A DNA stretch of 64,000 nucleotides from an uncultured Bacteroidales bacterium (GTDB lineage Bacteria; Bacteroidota; Bacteroidia; Bacteroidales; UBA932): positions 1 to 64,000 of the forward strand of contig CAMQDS010000005.1 in assembly GCA_946999645.1 (NCBI GenBank), read 5' to 3'. The translations under genes were made by a program, and so were the position numbers. Under the pieces are notes generated by a model. That model saw only the letters and a program-made list of their open reading frames with translations. It was not told the DNA's origin and did no database searches. Every line of letters starts with the position of its first letter. The stretch's first letter is position 1. This document shows, in pieces, positions 9,287 to 18,665 of this stretch.

Positions 9287-12200
9287 TATTCAAAATATTT
9301 AACAATAACATCATGAAGTTGCATAAGTTGACTATTCTTGCTTTTGTCATCTTTTAAATTCTTTTCAAACTTTATGTTTATCCAAGGATTTCTAATTCTG
9401 TCTAAACCATATTTATTTGTCTTTGTCTTTATAGCACGTGGAATAGCAAGCCTCCAAGTCCTAAATTTCTTGATGGGATTTCTTGCAATATTTCCAGTCT
9501 GCTGGTACTCATTCCATATCTCTATATTATTAAAGGTTTCATTACTCCTATAGAAATACAAACCATCACTTGTTTCTCCACCATCTATCAAAAGCCTGTC
9601 ATTCCACTTATTATCAAGCAACCCCTCATCATTAAGAACATCGTAAGTATCACTTCTATAATCAAGATTTGTCCAAATTTTATCTTCATATGGATTTGGT
9701 GAGCATCTATATGTAACACTATAGTTATACTGTTCCCCAAAGAAATTACAATAATATCCCTCATTCTGTAACCATAATCTACCACTCTTAAATGAGATAA
9801 ATCTATTTCCAATATTAACCATCATAGGAGTATTATAATAATCGTAGAAACTTGTAAAGACACCAAGTTTCTCACTAAAAACAAGACATGGTGGGTCATT
9901 ATTGCATTGTGGAAAAGTAAGATATATATCAGAATGTATCTTATCATAGAACGATACAGGAACACTTCCATAAGATATACCTTTTGAAATATCATTAATA
10001 CCTAAATAAGACCTAAACCATGCACCAAAACCAAACTTATCAGATATATTTTCTATTCCATTTCCTGTGAAAGAGCAGAAAGCCTTGTTGATGTTATCAA
10101 GAAAATATATTCCTGCTTTTCCTTGTATTATTGATAATTTATTTACTGATCCATATTTATCACTTATATATCTCTTTCCCTCAACTTTTCCAGAATTGGC
10201 TATCTCTACAGGGACACCAGAATTTGTACTTAACTGAGTTCTTGTATTAAATAGAATCTCAGAAATGCCAGTGTCTTGAAAAGCGATTATACTGTTATTA
10301 AACCGCCTTAATGCCCTTAGAGAACCTTTATCACCATCAAGTGAAAGCATTGAAGCCAAAGAAGTCCGTGTCCACTCATCTATATCTGCATTACTTGACT
10401 TCTGCAAACTCCAAGTGATTGTTGATGGGTAAGAATCAAGATTATTACTTTCATCCAAAACACGACTTGTTCTAAAGTCATCCGCCTGCGAGTAAGCACG
10501 ATTAATTAATCCAAACTTATTTAAATCTATGCTTGCCAACTTTGTTGCTCCCCTATTTATATCAGTTCGTCCATCAAGATTTATATGGGACTCTACCATT
10601 GCTGATACTATCTCAACAACCTGATTATCATCTTTATCATCCGTTGGAATAGTTTTCAAACTATCCCACCTTTGAAAATATGTATCTCCCCTATTTCCTA
10701 TTATTGATTGAGAAGAATTTGGTTTTAGTTTCTTATCGATTGTGACAATATCACCAGCAGGTATGAAAATATTATTAAGTAATGCACTCTCATGTATTCC
10801 GCCATAACGTACATCTTCCTCAGCAGAATCGTAATCTATATACAATTCGCCAATGAAGATATACTTATCTCCACTTGAAATGTTCTTTGATTTCAATTCA
10901 TATTTACTTTGTAGTGGAAACTTATATGCCCCCGCTAAACCTATTGCAGAGAACTTGTGAAATATATCAAGTTTTATATACTCTATATCTGTCCCTTCGG
11001 CATTAGGTTCAATATTGCGAAAGATAATATTCTTTGTATTTGTAGTCGGGTCTATGAAATCATCTAATGGTGCATATGCTGAATACTTTGTATCTACATC
11101 ACAATAAAAAGTTTCTTCAGTTGTTTTGTCAATATTAATATCAAATATTTTTGAGTTTTGAAAATCTATATCATTTACAAGTTTAAATACTTCACCTTTA
11201 TCATTTATAAATGTATCTTCATTATTCTTGAATTTAATATTATACTTTATTTGCAGTTTTGAAATGGAGTCAAATAAAGAGTAGTCAGAACGTGTTAAAA
11301 GTTTATTTATTACAACAATCTTTTCATCTGAAACATGGTTGACTTCTTGCACACACTCATACCAATCAGTATTATTAGGGTTTAACATAAACCTTATATT
11401 ATCTATTGGAACTTGTGTATTCACTTCAATAATCGCTATATTCCAGTCTTTATCATTATTTTCTTTTACCTTATTAACTTTAACCTTAAATGATATTGAC
11501 ACATCTTGATCACTACCAAAAGCATTTATTTTGTCAAAAGGAATAAGACGTAAACTATTATTTATATCACTTGTAGGAACATAGTAATCAAAGCCATCTA
11601 CTGAATTAGACAATATATAAGCAAGTTTATCATTAATAGTATTGTCATCACTCATGATATACTTTTTATTATCTGACATTCTTCTTACAACAACGAAGGG
11701 TTTAAATAAACCACTCGTTGAAGTTCCATTTAAACCAACACTTTCCTTATCTGTAAATATCAATAATGCACTGTCTAAATCCTCTTTACTACCCCACGGT
11801 ATAATCGGCTTTGAAATATCGTCCCTATCCACAGCAGGGAAACTAATTTTCTCATCAGTAAATAAATATGGAAGTACAATATCAGACCCGTACTCTTTAG
11901 GGAGAGTTATTACAACATGCGAATTAGATTTATATGCAATGTGGACTGGAGAATCTGATTTGCATTTACCGTCTTTCTCTTCATCGAGTACAAGTGCATC
12001 TTTCTTTTGAACTAAAGAACTTGTGGAATAGACAGGATACTTAACACTTCCTGGCATCGTAACTATTGTGTTTATGTCTGATAAATATTGGCGGCTTTCG
12101 TTACTAACTTTTATATCATATAATGGTGCACCAGCAATATTGACATGTCTTATAGAAGTTGGTTTAACACTCCACTGTTCTTTATCTCGCTCATAATTAT

Positions 12201-14757
12201 TGTATATTGAAAAATAGGAATAATGAAGATTTGCAAATCTTTTTGATTTCAACTCAGATACCAACACATCATTGTCTTTCAACATTGGTATGCTACCCAC
12301 TTTGTGCCACATATACATCATATATGAACGCACTGATGTTTCAGGCTTATATGTTATATTGTCAGAATCTAGTTTCGTTCCATGTTCAAGATATAAAGGG
12401 AAAGCACTTAAACCCTCGACATCATTTGTTATATTAGGAGTTGAAAAATTAAAATCTACATTTCTATTGCCTGGTAACTTGCCATTGGTAGTTTCAATAG
12501 TGTAATCACTTATATTCCCCGTAAGTTTTGCAACACCAACAATGCGGAATTTAGCACTTGTATTCTTATCAACTGATACTGCATTATAATCAACTTCAGG
12601 TGAATTAAGTGTGACTATGTTCTCATCAACAAAATAATACTGTTTATTAAACTCTGAAAAACTGTAATCAACTACAGTTCCTTGCAGAGTCATTAACCGT
12701 TTTGATAAGTTATATACAGAAGTACCAGGCTTACCAAATGGAATAGGGAAAAGAAAGTTTATATCTACAGTTGCATTATCTAATGCTTGCTCACAGTACT
12801 CACCCATTTCAGTTTCATCTATTCTATACTGAAGTGGAACTGAGGCATCTTTATAAGCCTGCATCCAGTCACGGATAAGAGCAAGTTTGCTTGCATAATA
12901 ACTTGATTCATTTCCTATTTGACGTGCAAATGTTCTCGTTGGCTCTTCACTATTTATATCATTATAGAAATTAATTTCTATATATCCCCAATACTTTGTT
13001 ATTATCTTCTGTGCAGATACTACAACTTTGATTGAAATTGCTCTCTCACTCTCAAGTCCTTCAGGCTTATTAACTATCTTATTACCTTTCTTATAATAAA
13101 ATGGCAACGGTGATGCACCTTTTTTCCAATAGTTGCATTGCAATTCAGAAAAAAGATTAGAGGAATTTTTGATTGGCATAAAATGCTTAAATGTATATCC
13201 TCCACCTTTTGGTCTGTAAATCCAAGAAGACTGTGCATAACCTCTTCCAAGATACCTATCATACAGATTAAACACTGTGGGTGAAACAAGTCCCTGTGCA
13301 AGTACAGACCTATCAGAATAAGTAGCCTTTGCAATCATAAGTTGAACACCTGCAAAATCAGCACATTCAGCAAGTATCTCATATGGTATTTTACAGACTG
13401 CAATAGCCCTCTGAATAGTCCCATCAGATAATATTTTAGGATACAGTGGATTAACCTTATCACCTATCCAAAAGGATTTAGTAGTTGAACCATTTGAGTT
13501 TATGAACCTCAACGCAAAACGATACTTTTCTCCTCCCTTAAATGTTGTTATTTGAGATGACGTATATTTTAACTGATTTTCATACGGATAATATCCATCT
13601 GAATAAACATATGGTATGTTACCTGCAATCTTATTTGAACTATATTGGAACTCAACAATAATGCTTTCCCAAGTTTTTCCATATGTAAAACTCCCTCCAG
13701 ACAACTTAAAGGCATATTTTTTTATTGCAGTTTCTATGTTTGAAGTAGTTTTATTTCCAATAGATAGTAGATTACCAAGAAACAGTGTTCCGTCTTTTTG
13801 TGTCATAGTACTTGCAATGACACCATTACTACCAAGGAACAACAGAGATGATATATCAATACTTGTTTTAGATACTCCAGCGTCAATAAAAGTGACACTT
13901 TCTCCTGTTAGTCTAATATCCCCTACTATATATGCAACGCTCTGACCACCCTGGGATGAACGCTCAATCTCATATAATCGTGCATAATCAAAGCCGTTAT
14001 CAACAGCTTTTACATCTATAATCACACGATTAGAGTTATGGTCATCAGCAGAACCACCTTTACCTTCAGGTGATAAATATACAAGTGATGATGAACTTAT
14101 AATACCAGTCTGCTGACCATTCTTATTGTAGTATGTAAGAAAATACTGGGCAACACCGTTAGGTCTATTCACTCCACTTCCATCTTTTGTAATAACCATT
14201 TCAGGAAATGAATTAGCACCTCGTGTAGAATCAAACCAAGTTATGTCTTGTCTAAAGGAGAATCTTGGCTCTTTATCATCAAGAGATGAGCCTGGTAGCA
14301 AGTGTTTCTTTAGATATGTATCAGATATATTGATAAACCTTAACACATTCTTTCCATCAATCCAATATACTTTCTGAATATCATCTGTTTCATAAGATGG
14401 CAATGCTTCAATTGGATGTTTCAAATCCATATTCAACCATCCACTAAAAATAAGCATACTCTGGAAAGAACTGTTGTTGAATTTTATTCTGTATATGAAA
14501 TTAATTTTTTTCTTTTCGTCAACAGTAAAGAGGATGAGATAATCATTTAAAACACAGTATCCAAGCAGTTCCCCATTTACATATATATCTTCAATCAATC
14601 TATTACCTCTTTCATTAGTAACAGATAACAATGTGTCATTATCGACTGCTTGTATTCTTATGTTACGGTTCTCAAATGCATTTGATTCACCTATCTTCGA
14701 TATAGATAAATCTCTGTTCATTCCCTTATTATGAAGTATAAATGCCTGCTGTTTCAT
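9286..14757 (-). CDS. Tail stabilisation / muzzle protein
   Basis: A single reading frame of 1,823 residues, the largest complete phage gene here. The first 150 residues (IGESNAFENRNIRI, NERGNRLIEDIYVNGELLGYCVLNDYLILFT, then KVYWIDGKNVLRFINI) have the beta-propeller-like look of crAss-like 'stabilisation' proteins, which form the muzzle at the distal end of the short tail and are usually 1,300-1,900 residues long. Most of the rest is predicted beta structure. Near the C-terminus (ALRRFNNSIIAFQDTGISEILFNTR) there is a second stretch typical of this family. The gene lies directly after the 228-residue tail-tubular protein and before the ejection-type proteins, the expected order. It probably plugs the tail and contacts receptor-binding proteins; no fibre gene was recognised near it. 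Confidence 0.8.
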   Translation of the reverse strand: MKQQAFILHNKGMNRDLSISKIGESNAFENRNIRIQAVDNDTLLSVTNERGNRLIEDIYVNGELLGYCVLNDYLILFTVDEKKKINFIYRIKFNNSSFQSMLIFSGWLNMDLKHPIEALPSYETDDIQKVYWIDGKNVLRFINISDTYLKKHLLPGSSLDDKEPRFSFRQDITWFDSTRGANSFPEMVITKDGSGVNRPNGVAQYFLTYYNKNGQQTGIISSSSLVYLSPEGKGGSADDHNSNRVIIDVKAVDNGFDYARLYEIERSSQGGQSVAYIVGDIRLTGESVTFIDAGVSKTSIDISSLLFLGSNGVIASTMTQKDGTLFLGNLLSIGNKTTSNIETAIKKYAFKLSGGSFTYGKTWESIIVEFQYSSNKIAGNIPYVYSDGYYPYENQLKYTSSQITTFKGGEKYRFALRFINSNGSTTKSFWIGDKVNPLYPKILSDGTIQRAIAVCKIPYEILAECADFAGVQLMIAKATYSDRSVLAQGLVSPTVFNLYDRYLGRGYAQSSWIYRPKGGGYTFKHFMPIKNSSNLFSELQCNYWKKGASPLPFYYKKGNKIVNKPEGLESERAISIKVVVSAQKIITKYWGYIEINFYNDINSEEPTRTFARQIGNESSYYASKLALIRDWMQAYKDASVPLQYRIDETEMGEYCEQALDNATVDINFLFPIPFGKPGTSVYNLSKRLMTLQGTVVDYSFSEFNKQYYFVDENIVTLNSPEVDYNAVSVDKNTSAKFRIVGVAKLTGNISDYTIETTNGKLPGNRNVDFNFSTPNITNDVEGLSAFPLYLEHGTKLDSDNITYKPETSVRSYMMYMWHKVGSIPMLKDNDVLVSELKSKRFANLHYSYFSIYNNYERDKEQWSVKPTSIRHVNIAGAPLYDIKVSNESRQYLSDINTIVTMPGSVKYPVYSTSSLVQKKDALVLDEEKDGKCKSDSPVHIAYKSNSHVVITLPKEYGSDIVLPYLFTDEKISFPAVDRDDISKPIIPWGSKEDLDSALLIFTDKESVGLNGTSTSGLFKPFVVVRRMSDNKKYIMSDDNTINDKLAYILSNSVDGFDYYVPTSDINNSLRLIPFDKINAFGSDQDVSISFKVKVNKVKENNDKDWNIAIIEVNTQVPIDNIRFMLNPNNTDWYECVQEVNHVSDEKIVVINKLLTRSDYSLFDSISKLQIKYNIKFKNNEDTFINDKGEVFKLVNDIDFQNSKIFDINIDKTTEETFYCDVDTKYSAYAPLDDFIDPTTNTKNIIFRNIEPNAEGTDIEYIKLDIFHKFSAIGLAGAYKFPLQSKYELKSKNISSGDKYIFIGELYIDYDSAEEDVRYGGIHESALLNNIFIPAGDIVTIDKKLKPNSSQSIIGNRGDTYFQRWDSLKTIPTDDKDDNQVVEIVSAMVESHINLDGRTDINRGATKLASIDLNKFGLINRAYSQADDFRTSRVLDESNNLDSYPSTITWSLQKSSNADIDEWTRTSLASMLSLDGDKGSLRALRRFNNSIIAFQDTGISEILFNTRTQLSTNSGVPVEIANSGKVEGKRYISDKYGSVNKLSIIQGKAGIYFLDNINKAFCSFTGNGIENISDKFGFGAWFRSYLGINDISKGISYGSVPVSFYDKIHSDIYLTFPQCNNDPPCLVFSEKLGVFTSFYDYYNTPMMVNIGNRFISFKSGRLWLQNEGYYCNFFGEQYNYSVTYRCSPNPYEDKIWTNLDYRSDTYDVLNDEGLLDNKWNDRLLIDGGETSDGLYFYRSNETFNNIEIWNEYQQTGNIARNPIKKFRTWRLAIPRAIKTKTNKYGLDRIRNPWINIKFEKNLKDDKSKNSQLMQLHDVIVKYFE

Positions 14758-14760
14758 GAT

Positions 14761-15447
14761 CTAATATTTCAAAATTTCCTTTGCACCATTAGTGAAAAAT
14801 CCCTTCCAATGTTCATTATTTCTTGGCAAAATAGTCTTAAACGAATTAAATAATGTTTCAGCATCATCAAGCGAAAGTCGTGAGAACTCACTCTGTGCAT
14901 CACCAACAGCCCATGCATATTCCTGTTGTGTGTTGTATAGGACATTCTGTGGTAGTTCTCCTGTATCATACAGAATAGTGAACCATTGAAGTTTTATGTA
15001 ATTCTCCAAACCTCGTAAAAAACTTGTATTGTCTGGGATAAGAGGATAACCTTCATCATCAACGGCAAAGGCTCTATATGCTATCTCTACATCTGTATCT
15101 TTAGTTGAGGTGAAAATTACCATTCCCTGAAGTTTGTAGGTAAACTCACCTAAACATTCACTCGGCTTATCTTTAGAGAAATGAAAAGAATAACCAGAAG
15201 ACCTGTATGTGATATTCTTATTCTCTGCTGATCTTACCTGAATCATATGCTCAAAATCGCAGGGCAGTCTTCCTCTCCAATCATTTATCTTAACTATAGC
15301 AACTTTTTCATTATAAAGTGCAGGTGTACCAAGTAGTGATATAAAATCAATAGTATACTCAACAGCCGTTTCAAATGGGATATTACGAAGCATAGGATGC
15401 CTTTTAATCCTGTCTATTATACGTCTTATGTTGGTAGTTTGTATCAT
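14761..15447 (-). CDS. Tail tubular / ring protein
   Basis: A 228-residue protein with short N-terminal helices (RRIIDRIKRHPMLRNIPFETAVEY) followed by a beta-rich segment containing RLPCDFEHMIQVR and a C-terminal helical pair (LENYIKLQWFTILYDTGELP). This pattern, helices around an 'LP.dF..i.qvr' strand, is shared with tail tubular proteins of T7-like and P22-like short tails and with the ring proteins of crAss-like phages. It would make one of the stacked rings between portal and muzzle. It overlaps the HU/IHF-like gene by four bases (ATGA) and is four bases from the muzzle gene, so the three are translationally linked. The subunit class is inferred; the exact ring position is not known. Confidence 0.68.
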   Translation of the reverse strand: MIQTTNIRRIIDRIKRHPMLRNIPFETAVEYTIDFISLLGTPALYNEKVAIVKINDWRGRLPCDFEHMIQVRSAENKNITYRSSGYSFHFSKDKPSECLGEFTYKLQGMVIFTSTKDTDVEIAYRAFAVDDEGYPLIPDNTSFLRGLENYIKLQWFTILYDTGELPQNVLYNTQQEYAWAVGDAQSEFSRLSLDDAETLFNSFKTILPRNNEHWKGFFTNGAKEILKY

Positions 15448-15902
15448 ATCATTTCATCATTAAAATCAAGCAATTCCCAACTACATTTATCTTTTTCATA
15501 TCTATCCTTAATAGTCTTGAAAAGTTCTCTGTTAGCAACAAAACCAAGTCCTCTTATATTCTTATGTTTCTTTCTATTTGGAAGAAACACAATACCAAAT
15601 GTTTTTAGATTACCATCATACAATCCTGTCTTCCAATCTTTCTTTCCATAACCAACAAAGGTCTTTCCACGATACTGTGGTTTCCGCGTTATCCTTGCGG
15701 CAACAATACTCCCTATACTACAAGGCAAATCAATAATTCCATTTTCAATCAATGATTTTACAAGTATTCTACAATATCTTTTGATTATGCGTTTATATGT
15801 TTTCTTATCCACATAAATGTCTGTACGTTTTCTCTTTAAATACAGCGTGTAGCCATCTTCAAAATCTGGGTAATGAGCCATTTTATTAAAAGCAAGTTTC
15901 AT
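15444..15902 (-). CDS. HU/IHF-like conserved virion-module protein
   Basis: A 152-residue, strongly basic protein. Residues about 30-80 follow the HU/IHF plan: two amphipathic helices (TYKRIIKRYCRILVKSLIENG), then 'iiDLP.siGSivaarITRKPQyRGK', which matches the HU strand and arm entry (LP-G-F-G with Arg-rich strands). The C-terminal half contains GKKDWKTGLYDG and RGLGFVANRELF, which I know only as conserved in gut phage structural modules. IHF-like subunits embedded in the tail and connector genes are a known feature of crAss-like phages. The likely role is binding or bending DNA in or near the virion, by inference. It sits between two ring/connector genes, with a four-base overlap downstream. 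Confidence 0.55.
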   Translation of the reverse strand: MKLAFNKMAHYPDFEDGYTLYLKRKRTDIYVDKKTYKRIIKRYCRILVKSLIENGIIDLPCSIGSIVAARITRKPQYRGKTFVGYGKKDWKTGLYDGNLKTFGIVFLPNRKKHKNIRGLGFVANRELFKTIKDRYEKDKCSWELLDFNDEMI

Positions 15903-15914
15903 TGTAATAAATAT

Positions 15915-16637
15915 TTATTGTTTCTGTTGCTGTGAATGTGCTTGCAGTTGTACTGCACCAAAATCATCTTTTGCATTATTCACCTTATCTTCAGGTGCAT
16001 ATTTAGAGTTAGTAAGTGTATTTACTATCATTTCAATACATTGTGGAATAAGACTATCTTCCAATGGAAACCTATGGTCAAGAATATCACACTGCATCGT
16101 TTCTCCATCTTGATTACACTCAAGTTTTGCTGCCTTATCTGGAGATGAAAATACTCCATTAAGTACTATTTTTTCAATGTACATAAACTGACTGTTATTA
16201 CTTCTTGCATAGATATAACCGTCATCTGAACGAGAACAATAGATAACATTATGAAGCCATTTGTTATATCCTACAAATGGCATTCTTTCCTTGGGAATAA
16301 AAGTAATGTGTGAATGAATCATGTCACTGATCGCATAGGCATCTGCATCAGTTCCAGGCATAAGGTCAGGGACTTTTTGTGCAGTCTTCAACCAGTCACC
16401 TGTACATGAATCATAAAGTTCAATAGCAGGCACAAGGTTTAAACATATTCGCTGTTTATTCTCATCAGACATCGTAGAGAACGGGGTATTCCGTGACGCT
16501 TTATACTTACGCTCAATAAGCATTGAACGTATCTTGGAAGCAAGAAATATTATATGTTCCTCAGTATAATAAGCGTCGTCAGACCTTTCCTTCAAAAAGT
16601 CCAACACCATATATATTATCTCTCTGAAAGTTGTCAT
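15915..16637 (-). CDS. Connector/ring structural protein
   Basis: A 240-residue protein. The N-terminus (MTTFREIIYMVLDFLKERSDDAYYTEEHIIFLASKIRS, read in two helices) is a conserved opening of a head-tail connector protein in crAss-like and related Bacteroidetes podoviruses, in which helices pack as in adaptor rings. The middle is beta-rich with conserved aromatic residues (FVGYNKWLHNVIYCS). The last 20 residues are a Gln-rich tail (QLQAHSQQQKQ). Neighbours on both sides are structural genes with gaps of 1 and 12 bases. I infer a ring or adaptor role; no enzyme motif is present. Confidence 0.62.
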   Translation of the reverse strand: MTTFREIIYMVLDFLKERSDDAYYTEEHIIFLASKIRSMLIERKYKASRNTPFSTMSDENKQRICLNLVPAIELYDSCTGDWLKTAQKVPDLMPGTDADAYAISDMIHSHITFIPKERMPFVGYNKWLHNVIYCSRSDDGYIYARSNNSQFMYIEKIVLNGVFSSPDKAAKLECNQDGETMQCDILDHRFPLEDSLIPQCIEMIVNTLTNSKYAPEDKVNNAKDDFGAVQLQAHSQQQKQ

Positions 16638-16638
16638 A

Positions 16639-16989
16639 TTAAACTATTCTAATATTTGTATCTTCAGTTATTCTCACTGTTCTATTATTATTAGATACCC
16701 TTATCTGACTATACCCAAGTGGAGAACCTACAGATAACTTTCTATTACAGATAAAAGGATATGGTAAAATGCAATCACCCTTGCTAAACATTTTGAAAAG
16801 AACAGCATCAAGATTACTATAATCATTATCTGTCATAAAAGGATATAGATAGTTTACAAAATCCATTAGTGACATATACCTAAGTAATGAACGTCTTGAA
16901 CTGTTCTTGACATACCCATATCTTGTTAATCTCTTGAAATAACTATTAACGTATTCAAGTACTTTTTTATGCTCTAATACCTCAATCAT
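16639..16989 (-). CDS. Small structural-module protein, unknown function
   Basis: About 117 residues from the start chosen here. I prefer the ATG at 16989 (MIEVLEHKKVLEYVN) because it lies just after the stop of the upstream gene at 16997. A longer frame to 17040 would overlap that gene by 44 bases and begin with a hydrophobic run (FLVDVVVV) that is only the Gly/Cys-rich end of the neighbour read in another frame. The protein is helical at first, then has an 'LPYPFICNRKLSVGSPLGYSQIRVS' type beta segment. It ends one base before the 240-residue connector gene. No function is recognised; the location suggests a connector accessory protein. Confidence 0.6.
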   Translation of the reverse strand: MIEVLEHKKVLEYVNSYFKRLTRYGYVKNSSRRSLLRYMSLMDFVNYLYPFMTDNDYSNLDAVLFKMFSKGDCILPYPFICNRKLSVGSPLGYSQIRVSNNNRTVRITEDTNIRIV

Positions 16990-16996
16990 ATCATCT

Positions 16997-17608
16997 TTAT
17001 TTACCACAACCACATCCACCAGAAAATGAAACTTTCTCAATGGGCTTAATGCTTATAAGTTTTTGCCATAAGCCTTCAAGTATACCATAATCACAAGCCT
17101 CCATTGCAATTCTCAAGGAACTCCATAAAATCAGAAAGTTGTCGAAATTTGACATATCACTGCAAGTATCAAAACACTCGTTACTCATCATTGCAAGAAA
17201 ACCCCGCCCAATATCATGCACTTTCTGCCAATCAAGTATAACACCAATGTCTGCTGTCAAATCAAGACCGCAGGGTAATGCGGCAACAGAAGGTGATATA
17301 CTTCCACCATATTTAACTATAACATAGAACATCCCACCTATGAAAGAAGAAACTCCAAATTTTGTTTTTACATCTTCATTACTTGAATCAAGACAAACAC
17401 GTACAGTTCTTATTCCTTGTTCGTCAGTATTATGGTAAACACATATTGCTTTATCACTTGGATAATCTGAATGAGTTGCATTTTTGTAGTAGTCAACAAA
17501 AATTTCCTTTATATACATTCCTTTGTATATACCAAGATTTTCTACTGAACAATCTATGATAATCTTATCACGGTCAGAGGATAATTTTAATTCGCTGAAT
17601 ACAGTCAT
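16997..17608 (-). CDS. Conserved structural protein ending GGCGCGK
   Basis: A 203-residue protein. The first half is beta-rich (ELKLSSDRDKIIIDCSVENLGIYKG) and the second half helical, and it ends in a Gly/Cys cluster, FSGGCGCGK. The N-terminal 'LkLS.D...liiD.sv..l..Y..vyI' pattern is common in virion proteins of Bacteroidetes gut podoviruses. The C-terminal cysteines could bind a metal or form disulfides, but they are too close together to call a known zinc motif. It is the first gene after the hairpin terminator at 17,628-17,671, so its expression may be lower than that of the capsid genes. The function is not known beyond likely virion association. Confidence 0.6.
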   Translation of the reverse strand: MTVFSELKLSSDRDKIIIDCSVENLGIYKGMYIKEIFVDYYKNATHSDYPSDKAICVYHNTDEQGIRTVRVCLDSSNEDVKTKFGVSSFIGGMFYVIVKYGGSISPSVAALPCGLDLTADIGVILDWQKVHDIGRGFLAMMSNECFDTCSDMSNFDNFLILWSSLRIAMEACDYGILEGLWQKLISIKPIEKVSFSGGCGCGK

Positions 17609-17627
17609 GGCTATTTAATTTTAACCA

Positions 17628-17671
17628 AAAATAAAAAGAAAAGAGGCTGGTTTTAAGATACCAACCCCTTT
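17628..17671 (-). terminator. Intrinsic terminator inside the late block
   Basis: Read leftward, arms at 17,660-17,671 and 17,640-17,651 can form a 12-bp stem with two G-U pairs and an 8-base loop, followed by a T-rich tract. It lies 31 bases after the stop of the gene at 17,703. It would end or reduce transcription coming from the capsid genes before the ring and tail genes. Confidence 0.75.
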
Positions 17672-17702
17672 ACTTATAAAAGTTTAATAAAATACTTATA
17701 GA

Positions 17703-18641
17703 TTAAGGACCAACAGTTGGTTTTTTATCTCCAACTAATTCTAATACCTTATCACACAATGCTTTAATTGTTGCTGTATCTCCTGCTATCTGAATAAGAC
17801 GGGGTGATTTCTGAACGTTCTCTGCCCCTCCACACCAATAATATTCTATGGAGAGTACATCATATTCTGTCTTGCTCTTAGGATCGATTACATATGTAGG
17901 AGTAACATCATTCGGGTAAGCAAAACCCCTTCTTGTATCAGACCTCTCACCAAGAGCAAAATACTCCAAGTCAGCAAGGGCATAGTTTGCAGGCATCACT
18001 TCTGAAGATTTCTCAATTTTATCCCTACCCCATAACATTACTGTATCATCTGTAAAGGAATCACTATCAAGACCAAAACCAACAGATATTTTTACAGGCT
18101 CACCTGTGAGTTTACCTCGCACATATTTCTGTAAGGCTTCCGTAAGTACAATACCTGCTGCAGATGATTTTACAGTAAAGTAAGGGAAATTTTTATCTGC
18201 TTTAGGCATTGATTTTTCAATATCATCTGCAAGAGCCTTAAATAATTTATCTGCTGTTTCTTTTGCAGTAACCTTATGACTTACTGTAAACGTAATACAA
18301 TTATCATCATCGTAATCAAATAATTGATGAATAGTAATAGAAAGTTTTATTGTTTTACCTTCAAGAGCCTTTACATCTGCAAACTCATCTGTGTTAAGTG
18401 AGATAGTATGGGACAAAAGAGGAATAGCCATCTGCGATGATTTAGTCACAGTGACCCTTACAACATTCTTCAGATTTATAATATCTGTACGATAGTCAAG
18501 TCCGTCGGCATTCTTCCCCATGAAGAATAAACCGAAAACAGGACTGTCTTTACCCTGCTTAACTGTTTTCATCTCGGCAGTTGTTTCTCCTATACCTGCT
18601 GTATAAAAGTGGCGGGTTTGATTTGTAGTAAAATTTCTCAT
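17703..18641 (-). CDS. Virion structural protein (MRNFTTNQTR family)
   Basis: A 312-residue protein starting MRNFTTNQTRHFYTAG. I associate this opening, with an aromatic-rich start, 'DIINLKNVVRVTVTKSSQM' and many Thr/Ser strands, with abundant beta-rich structural proteins of Bacteroidetes gut phages. It is probably an auxiliary capsid, head-fibre or tube protein, and I cannot choose between these. It is followed at once by a strong intrinsic terminator, so it closes the capsid part of the late transcript, which suits a protein needed in many copies. No enzyme motif or membrane segment is present. Confidence 0.6.
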   Translation of the reverse strand: MRNFTTNQTRHFYTAGIGETTAEMKTVKQGKDSPVFGLFFMGKNADGLDYRTDIINLKNVVRVTVTKSSQMAIPLLSHTISLNTDEFADVKALEGKTIKLSITIHQLFDYDDDNCITFTVSHKVTAKETADKLFKALADDIEKSMPKADKNFPYFTVKSSAAGIVLTEALQKYVRGKLTGEPVKISVGFGLDSDSFTDDTVMLWGRDKIEKSSEVMPANYALADLEYFALGERSDTRRGFAYPNDVTPTYVIDPKSKTEYDVLSIEYYWCGGAENVQKSPRLIQIAGDTATIKALCDKVLELVGDKKPTVGP

Positions 18642-18665
18642 ATCAATAAATTAATTAATTTTTTA

